A stretch of 64,000 bases of DNA from Amycolatopsis methanolica 239 (GCF_000739085.1 NZ_CP009110.1:6634001-6698000), one strand, 5' to 3'; counted from the stretch's first letter, positions 1-9,099 are shown. Numbers and translations: made by a program. Notes: a model not told the origin generated them from the sequence alone.

Positions 1-289
1 TGGTGATGCCGTGGGCCAGCGCCAGCACCAGCAGGAACACGCCGATGCGTCCCACGATCGCCGTTGGCGTGGTGCCGCCGGGGAAGTCGATCGTCGAGAT
101 GAGCGCGAGCACGCCCAGCGTCGCGATGTGGAACAGCACCGCGACCAGCCGGGCCATGGACGCCCCCGATTCCGATTCGCCCTGCCCGTTCGCCAGGTAC
201 CGCTTCCCGCTGTGGTAGACGAACTGACCGTCGACCAGGACGATCAGCGCGCCTATCACGAGGAAGGCCACATAGGCGTTCGTGTCCAT
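1..289 (-). CDS. Small integral membrane protein, C-terminus outside window
   Basis: The reading frame starts at an ATG (MDTNAYVAFLVIGALIVLVD...) and runs off the left edge, giving about 96 visible residues. There is a hydrophobic segment at residues 6-20, a polar loop around 25-42, a second hydrophobic stretch at about 48-63 and a third at about 80-95. This suggests three or more membrane helices with the N-terminus at the first helix. No enzymatic motif is visible and I do not recognise the family. It lies downstream of selB on the same strand with about 70 bp between, so it could be transcribed with the selenocysteine genes, but nothing shows a functional link. Confidence 0.6.
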   Translation of the reverse strand, partial: MDTNAYVAFLVIGALIVLVDGQFVYHSGKRYLANGQGESESGASMARLVAVLFHIATLGVLALISTIDFPGGTTPTAIVGRIGVFLLVLALAHGIT

Positions 290-361
290 GACGAGCTCCT
301 CTCCTCACCGTGAGTCGAGTACCCGTCACGCTTCCGAGCGAAACCCGCGTGTCGTGGCAGC

Positions 362-2059
362 TCAGCGCAGGTGACGCCGCGAATCCGGGGTGCGGGCGGT
401 GATCGCGCGGGCGTCGAGCAGCTCCAGCAACGGCACCGCGACCCGGCGCGTCGTGTCCAGCGCTCGCCGGGCCTCGCTGACCGTGAACGGCTGCGGCAGC
501 GTCCCCAGCACCTCGGCGGCCCGCGGAACCGCGTCCGGGCCGAGGAACACCCCGTCGGCGATCCGGGTCAGCCGCCCGGCCCGCACCGCCGCCGCCAGTT
601 CCCGCGTGCTCAGCCCCAGCTCGGCGAGGTCGTCGGCCTCGGGCGCGCGGAACGGCTGCGACCGGAACCGCTCGTCCAGCCGCGCCAGCGCGGACAGCAC
701 CGGCGCGGGCAACCCCGCGCCCGGCCGCCGCACGAGGCCGTCGGCGATCACCAATCCGGTGCCCTCCAGCGCGGCCGGCACCAGCTCGGCCGTGGGCAGG
801 CCGGTTGCCTGGCGCAGCGCCTCCACCGGCATCCCGGCCGCGACGGGGTTACGAGATGACCACTCGTCGAACCGCGACAGCGCCTCCTCGCGCGCCCGCG
901 CGATGGCCGCGTCGTCCACGATCCACTCGCCGATCCGCTTGCCCGTCAAGGGAAATCCCATCGCCCGCAGCTCGCTCGCGCGGGCGATCGGCGGCGGCGC
1001 CACCCGCCCGGCTGCCAGCTCGGCCGCCCGCGCACGCGCCGCGCCACGACGCCGCAGCGGCGGCGGCCGCACGTCCAGCACCGTGACCCCGGCCGCGATC
1101 CGGTGCTCGCCGGGGTCCCGCAGCAGCCCGGCATCCCCGATGCGCAGCGGCAACGGTTCCCGCAACCGCAGGCGCGCCGCGTCCGTCCCCAATGGACGGA
1201 CGTGCACCGGGACCGCCGCCGCGCCGAGGTGCAGCACCAGCTCCCGGTGCAGCTCCCCCTGCGCGCGCACCGCGACGTCCACCTCCGAGGTGTGCACCCA
1301 CGCCCCGGGCGTCAGCAGCGCGTCCCCGCGCCGCACCCGGTCGCGGTCCACCCCGCGCAGGTTCACCGCGACCCGCGCCACCGCGGTCACCTCGGTCTCC
1401 GCCGCGCCGAGCGACTGCAGCCCGCGCACGCTCACCCGCTCCCCGGCCAGCTCCAGCTCGTCCCCGGCGCGCAGGGTGCCGCCGGCGAGCGTCCCGGTCA
1501 CCACCGTGCCCGCGCCGCGCACCGTGAACGCCCGGTCCACCCACAGCCGCACGTCCGCCGCCGGATCCGGGCCGGGCAGCCGGTCGACGAGCGCGCACAG
1601 CGCCCGGCGCACCGGCGCCAGGTCCGCGCCGCGCCCGATCGCCACCGCGTCGCAGCTCCCGAGTACCGCCAGCTGGGAAAGCGCTTCCGCCGTCGCAGGC
1701 CAGGGATCGGCGAGGTCGGCCTTGGTCACCACGAGCAGCGCGTGCCGGACGCCGAGCGCGTCGAGCGCCGCCAGGTGCTCCGCCGACTGCGGCATCCACC
1801 CCTCGTCCGCGGCGACGACGAACACCACGGCGGGCACCGGGCCGACCCCGGCGAGCATGTTCGGCACGAACCGCTCGTGCCCCGGCACGTCCACGAACGC
1901 GAGCCGCCGCCCGTCGATCTCCGTCCAGGCGAACCCCAGCTCGATCGTCAGCCCGCGGCGCTGCTCCTCCGCCAGCCGGTCGGGCCAGGTGCCGGTGAGC
2001 CGCTCGACCAGCGTCGACTTGCCGTGATCGACGTGGCCCGCGGTCGCTACGACGTACAC
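362..2059 (-). CDS. selB: Selenocysteine-specific translation elongation factor SelB
   Basis: SelB is the GTPase that brings Sec-tRNA(Sec) to UGA codons marked by a SECIS element. This 565-residue protein has the EF-Tu-like G domain at its N-terminus: G1 GHVDHGKST at residues 8-16, the switch II sequence DVPGHE near residue 60 and a TKADL nucleotide-specificity motif. Beta-barrel domains follow, and then a C-terminal region of winged-helix repeats that would bind SECIS RNA. I chose the GTG at 2059 because GTGTACGTCGTA begins directly at the G-domain strand. The gene overlaps the end of selA by 13 bp, which points to translational coupling. The length is normal for bacterial SelB. Confidence 0.95.
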   Translation of the reverse strand: MYVVATAGHVDHGKSTLVERLTGTWPDRLAEEQRRGLTIELGFAWTEIDGRRLAFVDVPGHERFVPNMLAGVGPVPAVVFVVAADEGWMPQSAEHLAALDALGVRHALLVVTKADLADPWPATAEALSQLAVLGSCDAVAIGRGADLAPVRRALCALVDRLPGPDPAADVRLWVDRAFTVRGAGTVVTGTLAGGTLRAGDELELAGERVSVRGLQSLGAAETEVTAVARVAVNLRGVDRDRVRRGDALLTPGAWVHTSEVDVAVRAQGELHRELVLHLGAAAVPVHVRPLGTDAARLRLREPLPLRIGDAGLLRDPGEHRIAAGVTVLDVRPPPLRRRGAARARAAELAAGRVAPPPIARASELRAMGFPLTGKRIGEWIVDDAAIARAREEALSRFDEWSSRNPVAAGMPVEALRQATGLPTAELVPAALEGTGLVIADGLVRRPGAGLPAPVLSALARLDERFRSQPFRAPEADDLAELGLSTRELAAAVRAGRLTRIADGVFLGPDAVPRAAEVLGTLPQPFTVSEARRALDTTRRVAVPLLELLDARAITARTPDSRRHLR

Positions 2060-3327
2060 GCGTGCACCGCCGCGAGCAGCAGTTCGTCTTCGTCCGGACC
2101 GACCGTGCGCAGGTCCAGCAGGCACCGGCCGTGCTCGACCCGGCCCACCACGGACGGCGTCCCGGTGCGCAGCGGCTCCGCTAACGACTCCGGCAGGCTC
2201 ACCGCCACCGAGGGCAGCTCCACGCCGGGCGCGCCGCCACCACCGACGGCCGAACGGCATGACACCACGCTCGCGCCGGGAATCCGCTCGGCCAGCGCGT
2301 CCGCCCGGCGGCGCAGTTCCACCGGATCGGCGACGAGGGCCCGCGCGACCGGCGGTTCGGGCCCGCGCAGGGTCGCCTCCAGCGCGGCGAGTGTCAGTTT
2401 GTCGACCCGCAGCGCGCGGGCGGCGGGGTGCCTGCGCAGCCGGTCCACCAGCTCGGCCGAGCCCAGCAGCAGCCCGGCCTGCGGGCCGCCGAGCAGCTTG
2501 TCGCCGCTCGCGGTCACCAGATCGGCGCCGTCGCGCAGGGCCGTGGCCGTGTCCGGCTCGTCCGGCAGGACCGGGTGCGGCGCCAGCAGCCCGGACCCGA
2601 TGTCGACGACCAGCGGCGCGTCCAGCGTCGCGAGTTCGCGCACGGACGCCTCCGCCGTGAAGCCGGTGACCCGGAAGTTCGACGGGTGCACCTTCAGCAC
2701 GAAACCGGTGTCCGGGCCGAGCGCCGCGGAGTAGTCGCGCAGGCTGGTCCGGTTCGTGGTGCCGACCTCGCGCAGCCGCGCGCCGGTGGACGCCAGCAGC
2801 TCCGGGATGCGGAACCCGTCGCCGATCTCGACCAGCTCGCCGCGGCTGATCACGATCTCCTTGCCGGGCGCCAGCACGAGCGCGACCAGGAGCAGCGCCG
2901 CGGCGTTGTTGTTCACCACGTGCACCCCGCCCGCGGCCGGCACCGCCTCGGCGAGCGCGGCCAGCGCGCCCCGGCCGCGGCGGGCCCGGCGGCCGGTGGC
3001 GAGGTCGAACTCGACGTCGGTGCTGCGCCCCGCGGTGGCCACGGCGTCCAGCGCGGCCTGCGACAACGGGGCCCGGCCGAGGTTGGTGTGCACGACGACC
3101 CCGGTCGCGTTCACCACCGGCCGCAGCGTGGTCGCGGACGACGGCAGCGCCGCGATGGCCTGCTCGGCGACCTGCTCCGGCTCGATCTCCCCGGCGCGCG
3201 CCCGGTCCTGCGCCGCCACGACCGCGGCCTTGACCAGGGCGCGGCCGAGCACGCGCTCCGCCTCGGCCAGGCGCGGGTGCGCGAGCAGCACGTCGGTCCG
3301 CGGCACGCGGCGACGGGGGTCTGTCAC
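2047..3327 (-). CDS. selA: L-seryl-tRNA(Sec) selenium transferase SelA
   Basis: SelA is a PLP enzyme that converts seryl-tRNA(Sec) to selenocysteinyl-tRNA(Sec) using selenophosphate. The 426-residue protein has the family pattern: an N-terminal helical tRNA-binding region, the motif NATGVVVHTNLGRAPLS, and the PLP-lysine segment SGDKLLGGPQAGL. The start is the GTG at 3327, preceded by a strong purine-rich ribosome binding site (GGAGCGAGGAG). A longer frame upstream would run through the tRNA-Sec gene and is rejected. It is followed by selB with a 13-bp overlap and preceded by tRNA-Sec on the same strand, so selC, selA and selB probably form one transcription unit. Confidence 0.95.
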   Translation of the reverse strand: MTDPRRRVPRTDVLLAHPRLAEAERVLGRALVKAAVVAAQDRARAGEIEPEQVAEQAIAALPSSATTLRPVVNATGVVVHTNLGRAPLSQAALDAVATAGRSTDVEFDLATGRRARRGRGALAALAEAVPAAGGVHVVNNNAAALLLVALVLAPGKEIVISRGELVEIGDGFRIPELLASTGARLREVGTTNRTSLRDYSAALGPDTGFVLKVHPSNFRVTGFTAEASVRELATLDAPLVVDIGSGLLAPHPVLPDEPDTATALRDGADLVTASGDKLLGGPQAGLLLGSAELVDRLRRHPAARALRVDKLTLAALEATLRGPEPPVARALVADPVELRRRADALAERIPGASVVSCRSAVGGGGAPGVELPSVAVSLPESLAEPLRTGTPSVVGRVEHGRCLLDLRTVGPDEDELLLAAVHACTS

Positions 3328-3345
3328 TCCTCGCTCCTCCCTGGG

Positions 3346-3440
3346 TGGCGGAGGCGGACGGGAATCGAACCCGCCGGCGACAGCGGCTGCCGCCCAACGG
3401 TTTTGAAGACCGCGCCGGTCACCAGACCGGATACGCCTCC
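3346..3440 (-). tRNA. selC: tRNA-Sec (anticodon TCA)
   Basis: The minus strand folds as a 95-nt selenocysteine tRNA. The acceptor arm GGAGGCG pairs with CGCCTCC, the anticodon loop CTTCAAA carries TCA (UGA reader), the variable arm is long, and the T arm reads GGTTCGATTCC. The gene ends with an encoded G-CCA. Its length, above that of any canonical tRNA, is typical of bacterial tRNA-Sec. It lies 18 bp upstream of selA in the same orientation. The family's extended acceptor stem is assumed here rather than modelled pair by pair. Confidence 0.95.
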
Positions 3441-3506
3441 TCGGGGGACACCCCATGATCGCAACTTCATGCGGCTCGCGCAGCGCGAATACGGCACGAT
3501 GAGGGC

Positions 3507-4499
3507 ATGGGCCATCGACTGACGCAGTACGCGCACGGCGGCGGGTGCGCGTGCAAGATCCCGCCGGGCGCGCTGGAGGACGTGGTGCGCGGACTGGTCG
3601 GCAGGCAGCCGACCGATCCGGCAGGCGAACTGCTGGTCGGCCTTGACGACGGCGACGACGCGGCCGCGGTGCGGATCTCCGACGGGCTCGCGTTGATCGC
3701 CACCACCGACTTCTTCACGCCCGTTGTGGACGACGCCTACGACTGGGGGCGCATCGCGGCGGCCAACGCGTTGTCCGACGTCTACGCGATGGGTGGCCGC
3801 CCGGTCGTGGCGGTGAACCTGCTTGGCTGGCCGCGGGACGTGCTGCCGTTCGAGCTGGCTGCGGAGGCGCTGCGCGGCGGGGCGGACATCTGCGCCGACG
3901 CCGGGTGCCACCTGGCGGGCGGGCACAGCGTCGACGACCCGGAGCCGAAGTACGGGCTCGCGGTGACCGGTATCGGCTATCCGGATCGCCTGCTGCGCAA
4001 CGATTCCGCCCGGCCCGGGATGGCGTTGTCGCTGACCAAGCCGCTGGGCATCGGGGTGCTGAACTCGCGGCACAAGGCGACCGGCGAGCGCTTTCCGGAG
4101 GCGATCGAGGTGATGACCACGCTGAACGCCCCGGCCGCCAGGGCCGCGCTGGACGCCGGCATCACCGCGGCCACCGACGTGACCGGTTTCGGCCTGCTCG
4201 GGCACCTGTACAAGATGGCGCGCGCCAGCGGGGTGACCGCCGTCGTGGACGCCGCCGCGGTGTCCTATGTGGAGGGCGCACGGGCGGCACTGGCGGCGGG
4301 CCACGTCAGCGGCGGCACGCGACGCAACCTGGACTGGGTGCGGCCGCACACCGACCTGTCCGCGGTGGCCGAGGACGAGGCCCTGCTCCTGGCCGACGCC
4401 CAGACCTCGGGCGGCCTCCTGCTGGCAGGCGAAATCCCCGGCGCCCCGGTGATCGGCGAGTTCGTCCCGCGAGGGGAGCACGTCGTGGTGGTGCGCTGA
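3507..4499 (+). CDS. selD: Selenide, water dikinase SelD (cysteine form)
   Basis: SelD makes selenophosphate from selenide and ATP and supplies SelA. The 330-residue protein begins MGHRLTQYAHGGGCACK. The catalytic pair equivalent to Cys17 and Lys20 of E. coli SelD is Cys14 and Lys17, so this is the Cys form and not the Sec form. It has the AIRS/PurM-like fold signatures, for example GRPVVAVNLLGWP, GGHSVDDPEPKYGLAVTG and DVTGFGLLGHL. The gene is divergent from tRNA-Sec/selA with 66 bp between them, so both promoters lie in that gap. With selA, selB and selC it completes the selenocysteine toolkit. Confidence 0.95.
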   Translation: MGHRLTQYAHGGGCACKIPPGALEDVVRGLVGRQPTDPAGELLVGLDDGDDAAAVRISDGLALIATTDFFTPVVDDAYDWGRIAAANALSDVYAMGGRPVVAVNLLGWPRDVLPFELAAEALRGGADICADAGCHLAGGHSVDDPEPKYGLAVTGIGYPDRLLRNDSARPGMALSLTKPLGIGVLNSRHKATGERFPEAIEVMTTLNAPAARAALDAGITAATDVTGFGLLGHLYKMARASGVTAVVDAAAVSYVEGARAALAAGHVSGGTRRNLDWVRPHTDLSAVAEDEALLLADAQTSGGLLLAGEIPGAPVIGEFVPRGEHVVVVR

Positions 4500-4514
4500 T
4501 CTAACCTGATCGCC

Positions 4515-6662
4515 GTGGGGGACGACGAGCTGATCGCGGGCGTCCTGTTCGGTGACGACGCGCGCGGCCTGCTCGCCGAGGAGCGGATCCCGCTGCGCGA
4601 GGCGCACGAGACGTTGTCCGCGGACCCGGAACTGCGCGAACGGCTGACCACCGGCCGCGCCACCTTCCTGCGCGACCCCGCCTTCGAAGGCGTGATCACG
4701 TCGAGGCTGCCCGAGCACCGGCTCGTCGACCTCCGCCTCGCCGCCGCCTTCGCCGTCGTGTTCGGCTACCACCTGCTGCTGGTCCGGGCGTGGCCCCAGC
4801 TGCCGTGGGGGTTCGCCGCGTTCGCGGTGGCCGCGTACCTCGCCGTGCTCGCGATCGCCTGCCGCATCGGGTACCGCTGGATCGCGCCGCTGCGGGGGCT
4901 GTTCCGCCGCGTCGGCGCGTTGCCCGTCGAGGACCTGTGGCGGGTGTACGCGGTCGAGCAGATCGTGTGGCCGGCGCTGGTCCGCTACGTCGAGGAGAAG
5001 CGGACTCCGCCGGACAGCACCGAGTTCACCTACCGCGCGGTGGACGGCCTCTACCGCGAATCCCCCAGCGCGACGCCGGTCATCACGGGCGCCGGGGAGC
5101 GGTTGCGCACCGCCGTCGCGCGGTCGGAGACCGGGGCGATCGCGCTCGCCGGGCACCGGGGCGTCGGCAAGACCACCGCGATCCGGTTCGTCGCGGGCGG
5201 GGTGCTCGGCGACCCGGACCGGCCGCCGCTCGCGGTGGTCGCGTCCGCGCCCGCCCGCTACGACGCCCGCGACTTCGTCCTCTACCTGCACGCCCTGCTG
5301 TGCAAGGAGGTCATCACCCGCACCCACGGCGCCGGGCAGCCACAGCGGTGGGCGACCTTCGCACGCCTGGCGGCGCCGGTCCGGCGACGCGAACGGGCCG
5401 CGCACGTGGTCCGTTCCCTGCTCGCCCACCTCGTCGCGATCGCGGTGCCGGTGCTGCTCGGCGCGTGGGCGTGGGGACGGCCGCCACTGGAGTTCGTCAC
5501 CGATCCGCCGCCGCTGTTCCGCGACCTGACCGGCTGGCGGATCGCCGTGCTGGTGCTCGCCGGGCTCGTCGCGCTGACCGTCGTCACCGACCTCGGCGCG
5601 TTCGCCTGGCGGGCGGTGCGCGGGCTGCGCCCGGTGCGGCCGGCCGACCCGCGCCTGCGTGAGCTGCGCGCGGTCGCCGGGCAGCAGCTGCGCCGCATCC
5701 GGTTCCTGCAGACCTACACCACCGGCTGGTCCGGCAAGCTCACCCTGCCGATGAAGAGCGAGGCCGGCTGGACCCGCTCCACGCAGAGCGCGGAACAGCA
5801 GCTCAGCTACCCCGAGGTCGTCGACGAGTTCCGCGCCTTCGCCGAACACGCGGCGGAGGTGCTGCGGGCCACCGGCGTGACCGAGCGGGTGGTCATCGCG
5901 ATCGACGAGCTGGACAAGATCGCCGAGCCGGAGAAGGCGCAGGAGCTGATCAACGACATCAAGGGCGTCTTCGACGTGCCCGGATGCCTGTTCCTGGTGT
6001 CGGTGTCGGACGACGCGATCGTCTCCTTCGAGCGCCGCGGCATCCCCGCACGCGACGCGTTCGACAGCGCCTTCTCCGAGATGGTGCGGCTGGACAACTT
6101 CACCCCGGACGACACGCGGAACTGGATCAGCCGCCGCGTCCTCGGGCTGCCGGAGCAGTTCGTCTGCCTGTGCCACTGCCTGTCCGGTGGCCTGCCCCGC
6201 GACCTGCGGCGCACGGTCGTCGAACTGCTCGACGTGCCTGCCGGGCAGCCGCTGAGCGCCGTCGTCGAGGTGCTGGTCCGGCGCGAGCTGGACCGCAAGG
6301 CGCACGCCTTCACCGGGGCCGCGCGCGGCATCGAACCCTCGCCGGAGCGGTCCGGCCTCATCGCGGACCTGGTGGCGATCCCGACTGTGCGCGGGCCCGG
6401 GGAGCTGCGCGCGCTGGCGGCGAAGATCGATGCGGGCGACGGGCTCGCCGCGCTGCGCACGCAGGCCGCCGCGTACCTGCTGTTCAGCGCGACGATCCTG
6501 GAGGTGTTCACCGACGACCTCACCCGCGACCGGCTGTACCGCGTGCCCGGCGGCGAGCCACAGCTGCTCGCGCTGGCCCGGCAGCAGATGGCGTTCGACC
6601 CGCGGGTGTCGATGGACCTGACCGCGTCCTTCCGCGCCGCCCGCGGGCTCGCGGTGGAATAG
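4515..6662 (+). CDS. KAP-type membrane-associated P-loop NTPase
   Basis: This 715-residue protein starts at GTG 4515, 15 bp after selD. Two hydrophobic segments lie at about residues 75-92 and 95-122. A Walker A motif, GHRGVGKTT, lies near residue 213, and a second pair of membrane helices near 300-322 and 343-365 is inserted between Walker A and Walker B. Walker B is VVIAIDELDKI near 460. Transmembrane helices inserted within a P-loop domain are the hallmark of KAP-family NTPases, whose roles are mostly unknown in bacteria (some act in phage defence). The close spacing to selD suggests co-transcription, but a role in selenium metabolism is not supported by sequence. Confidence 0.75.
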   Translation: MGDDELIAGVLFGDDARGLLAEERIPLREAHETLSADPELRERLTTGRATFLRDPAFEGVITSRLPEHRLVDLRLAAAFAVVFGYHLLLVRAWPQLPWGFAAFAVAAYLAVLAIACRIGYRWIAPLRGLFRRVGALPVEDLWRVYAVEQIVWPALVRYVEEKRTPPDSTEFTYRAVDGLYRESPSATPVITGAGERLRTAVARSETGAIALAGHRGVGKTTAIRFVAGGVLGDPDRPPLAVVASAPARYDARDFVLYLHALLCKEVITRTHGAGQPQRWATFARLAAPVRRRERAAHVVRSLLAHLVAIAVPVLLGAWAWGRPPLEFVTDPPPLFRDLTGWRIAVLVLAGLVALTVVTDLGAFAWRAVRGLRPVRPADPRLRELRAVAGQQLRRIRFLQTYTTGWSGKLTLPMKSEAGWTRSTQSAEQQLSYPEVVDEFRAFAEHAAEVLRATGVTERVVIAIDELDKIAEPEKAQELINDIKGVFDVPGCLFLVSVSDDAIVSFERRGIPARDAFDSAFSEMVRLDNFTPDDTRNWISRRVLGLPEQFVCLCHCLSGGLPRDLRRTVVELLDVPAGQPLSAVVEVLVRRELDRKAHAFTGAARGIEPSPERSGLIADLVAIPTVRGPGELRALAAKIDAGDGLAALRTQAAAYLLFSATILEVFTDDLTRDRLYRVPGGEPQLLALARQQMAFDPRVSMDLTASFRAARGLAVE

Positions 6663-6689
6663 CGCCTGTCCGGCAACGGTTTCCCGGAT

Positions 6690-7094
6690 ATGGCCGACCT
6701 TGCCGAAGAAGTCCTGAAAGCCGCGAACACCATCGCCGTGGTGGGCCTGAGCCGCGACCCGGCGAAGGCCGCGCACTCGGTTCCGGCCGCGATGCAGGCC
6801 GCCGGATTCCGGGTGATCCCGGTGCACCCCTCCGCCGACCAGCTCCTCGGCGAGAAGGTCTACCGGAGCCTCGCCGACATCCCCGAGCCGGTGGACATCG
6901 TCGACGTCTTCCGGCCCGCGCGCGAGGCGCCGGAGGTGGCGGAACAGGCCGTCGCGATCGGGGCGAAAACGCTGTGGCTGCAGCAGGGCATCGTCTCGGC
7001 GGAGGCCCGGCGCATCGCCGAGTCCGGCGGGCTGAACTACGTCGAGGACCGCTGCATCGCGGTCGTGCGCGCCCTCGCCCGGATCCGGAAGTGA
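6690..7094 (+). CDS. CoA-binding domain protein (YccU-like)
   Basis: This 134-residue single-domain protein has the Rossmann fold of the CoA_binding_2 family. It shows the N-terminal strand-loop IAVVGLSRDPAKAAHSV, the segment GFRVIPVHPSADQLLGEKVY, then PVDIVDVFRP, KTLWLQQGIVS and a C-terminal DRCIAV segment. The family resembles the nucleotide-binding domain of succinyl-CoA synthetase alpha. Its members bind CoA in crystals, but most have no defined role. The start is ATG 6690, 28 bp after the KAP gene. The family is clear; the cellular function is unknown. Confidence 0.85.
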   Translation: MADLAEEVLKAANTIAVVGLSRDPAKAAHSVPAAMQAAGFRVIPVHPSADQLLGEKVYRSLADIPEPVDIVDVFRPAREAPEVAEQAVAIGAKTLWLQQGIVSAEARRIAESGGLNYVEDRCIAVVRALARIRK

Positions 7095-7095
7095 G

Positions 7096-7872
7096 TCAGG
7101 CGCAGCGCGCGGTCAGCCCGCCGTCGACCGGCAGGCAGACGCCGTTGACGTAGGCCGCCTCGTCCGAGGCCAGGAACACCGCGGCCGCGGCCACGTCCCA
7201 CGGGCTGCCCATCCGCCCCGTCGGGCTGGCCGCGTGCCGCCGCGCCAGCTCACCGGGGTCGGCCGCGATGCCGCGCGTGACCAGGGGCGTCTCGATCAGC
7301 CCGGGCAGGATCGCGTTGACCCGGATCCCGGCGGCCGCGTACCGCAGCGCCAGCGAGACCGTCAGCTGGTTCACCGCCGCCTTCGCCGCGCTGTAGGCCG
7401 GGTAGACGTAACCGGTGTCGCGGATCGCGGCGATCGACGACACGTTCACGATCGCGCCGCCGCCTGCCGCGAGCATCCGCGGCACCACGTGCTTGCAGGT
7501 CAGGAACACCGGCCGCAGGTTCACCGCCAGCGCGGCGTCCCACTCCGCCAGTGACAGGTCCGCCAGGTCCCCGACCCGCGTCGCGCCGACGTTGTTGTGC
7601 AGCACTGACGGCGGCCCGAGCTCGGACGCGGCCTCGACCGCCGCGGCGACCTGCGCTTCGTCCGTGACGTCCGCGGTCAGCGCCACCGCTTCACCGCCCG
7701 CCGCCGCGATCTCCGCGGCCGTGCGCGCCGCTTCCGAGGCCCGGATGTCGATCGCCGCGACCCGTGCCCCCTCCCGGGCGAAGGCGAGCGCGGCCGCCTT
7801 GCCGTTGCTCATCCCGTCACCGCTGGAACCCGCGCCGAAGACGAGCGCCACCTTGCCGGCCAGTCTCCCCAT
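7096..7872 (-). CDS. SDR-family NAD(P)-dependent oxidoreductase
   Basis: This 258-residue classical short-chain dehydrogenase/reductase has the cofactor loop GAGSSGDGMSNG near residues 13-24, an NNVG motif, the catalytic Ser in NVSSIAAI, the catalytic YPAYSAAK Tyr/Lys pair and the C-terminal NGVCLPVDGGLTA segment typical of the family. The acidic D after the second strand (VAAIDIR) favours NAD over NADP. It converges with the CoA-binding gene (1-bp gap) and is divergent from the regulator at 7966. Substrate cannot be told from sequence. Start ATG 7872 is the first Met before the glycine-rich loop. Confidence 0.9.
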   Translation of the reverse strand: MGRLAGKVALVFGAGSSGDGMSNGKAAALAFAREGARVAAIDIRASEAARTAAEIAAAGGEAVALTADVTDEAQVAAAVEAASELGPPSVLHNNVGATRVGDLADLSLAEWDAALAVNLRPVFLTCKHVVPRMLAAGGGAIVNVSSIAAIRDTGYVYPAYSAAKAAVNQLTVSLALRYAAAGIRVNAILPGLIETPLVTRGIAADPGELARRHAASPTGRMGSPWDVAAAAVFLASDEAAYVNGVCLPVDGGLTARCA

Positions 7873-7965
7873 GCCCCGCAGTATCGGCACACCAACGCCC
7901 GGGCCGGAACCGACGGACGTCGAAGACCACGCGGCGGCCGTTCCGAAAACCGGAGGAACGGCCTG

Positions 7966-9099
7966 GTGGATCATGGGTCCATGGTCGGGAGCGAACTGCA
8001 GCGGAGGGTCGACGCGCTCGCGGAGGACCTCGGCCGGTCGGTGGCGATCAACGACCCGTCGGTCCGGCTGCTGTGCGCGAGCAGGCACTTCGGCGACGAG
8101 GACGCCGTGCGAGTGCGGACGATGCTGCAGCGCAGCGCTGGCAGCGAGGCGATCGGCCACATCCTCGCCCAGGGCGTGACCCGCTGGACCGGCCCCGGCG
8201 TCATCCCGCCCCGGCCCGACCTGGACATGCTCGCCCGCGTCAGCATGCCGCTGCGCTGGCGCGGCACGCTCCTCGGCCTGCTGATGGTGATCGACCCGGA
8301 CGGCACCCTCACCGCCGCCGACCTGGACGCGGTCAAGGCCGCCGCCGAGCCCATGGCCGCCCTGCTCTACCGGGACTTCCTGGTGGCCGACTCGGAACGC
8401 GCGGCCCGCGAGGAGACCCTGCGACGCCTGCTCAGCGCGGACCCGGCCGAGCGCGCGGTCACGCACGACTTCCCCGACACCTCCACGGTCCTGATCGCCG
8501 AGGTCCTCTCGGGCGAATCCGCGCGGATCGAGGTGGCGCTGCGGACGTCGCTGGCGGCCGCCACGCGCGGCCGCGAACCGTCGTTCTACGTGCGCGGACG
8601 GCAGGGCGTGCTGCTCGGCGCCGCAGACGCCGCGGCGATCGTGAAGCAGGCCGAGGACGTCCTCGGCGCGGGCGCCCGCTGCGTCGCCGGCATCGGCACG
8701 TCCGCCGACGGACAGGCGTGGATCGCCCGGGACCGAGCCGCCGTCGCCGTCCGGGCCGCCGCGACGCTGCCCCGCTTCGACGGCATCGCCCACTGGGACG
8801 ACCTCGGCGCCTACGGCCTCCTCCTGCGCGTCCCGGCACCGGCCAGGGCGCACCTGCCCGAACCGCTGCTCGCGCTGGTCGCCAAGGACCCGGGCGGACG
8901 GCTCGTGGAAACCCTCGCCGCCTACCTCGACCACGCCGGATCGAGCCTGGACACCGCCGCCGCGCTGCACATCCACCGCACGTCGCTGTACTACCGGCTG
9001 CACCGGATCGAGGAGATCACCGGACTCGACCTCGCCGACGGCGAGCACCGGCTCACCCTGCACCTCGGCCTGAAACTGCTCCCCCTGGTGCGCGACTGA
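7966..9099 (+). CDS. GAF/PucR-type transcriptional regulator
   Basis: This is a 377-residue regulator. The N-terminal region (about 10-140) looks like a GAF-type sensor (SVAINDPSVRLLCAS ... PLRWRGTLLGLLMVID). The C-terminus carries the PucR/CdaR helix-turn-helix, with ETLAAYLDHAGSSLDTAAAL followed by HIHRTSLYYRLHRIEE. The GTG at 7966 is preferred over ATG 7981 because GGAGG lies 9 bp before it. It is divergent from the SDR gene and lies 119 bp upstream of the MFS transporter, so it is a likely local regulator of one or both. The effector is unknown. Confidence 0.85.
   Translation: MDHGSMVGSELQRRVDALAEDLGRSVAINDPSVRLLCASRHFGDEDAVRVRTMLQRSAGSEAIGHILAQGVTRWTGPGVIPPRPDLDMLARVSMPLRWRGTLLGLLMVIDPDGTLTAADLDAVKAAAEPMAALLYRDFLVADSERAAREETLRRLLSADPAERAVTHDFPDTSTVLIAEVLSGESARIEVALRTSLAAATRGREPSFYVRGRQGVLLGAADAAAIVKQAEDVLGAGARCVAGIGTSADGQAWIARDRAAVAVRAAATLPRFDGIAHWDDLGAYGLLLRVPAPARAHLPEPLLALVAKDPGGRLVETLAAYLDHAGSSLDTAAALHIHRTSLYYRLHRIEEITGLDLADGEHRLTLHLGLKLLPLVRD

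Noticed and set aside
362-3397. A single 1011-residue minus-strand frame covering selA and selB
   Set aside because: Only its second half is SelB. The first half is an out-of-frame shadow of selA, and the two proteins have their own starts at 3327 and 2059.
3324-6827. A long 1167-residue minus-strand frame
   Set aside because: It runs antisense across selD and the KAP gene and has low-complexity, GC-driven composition with no motif.
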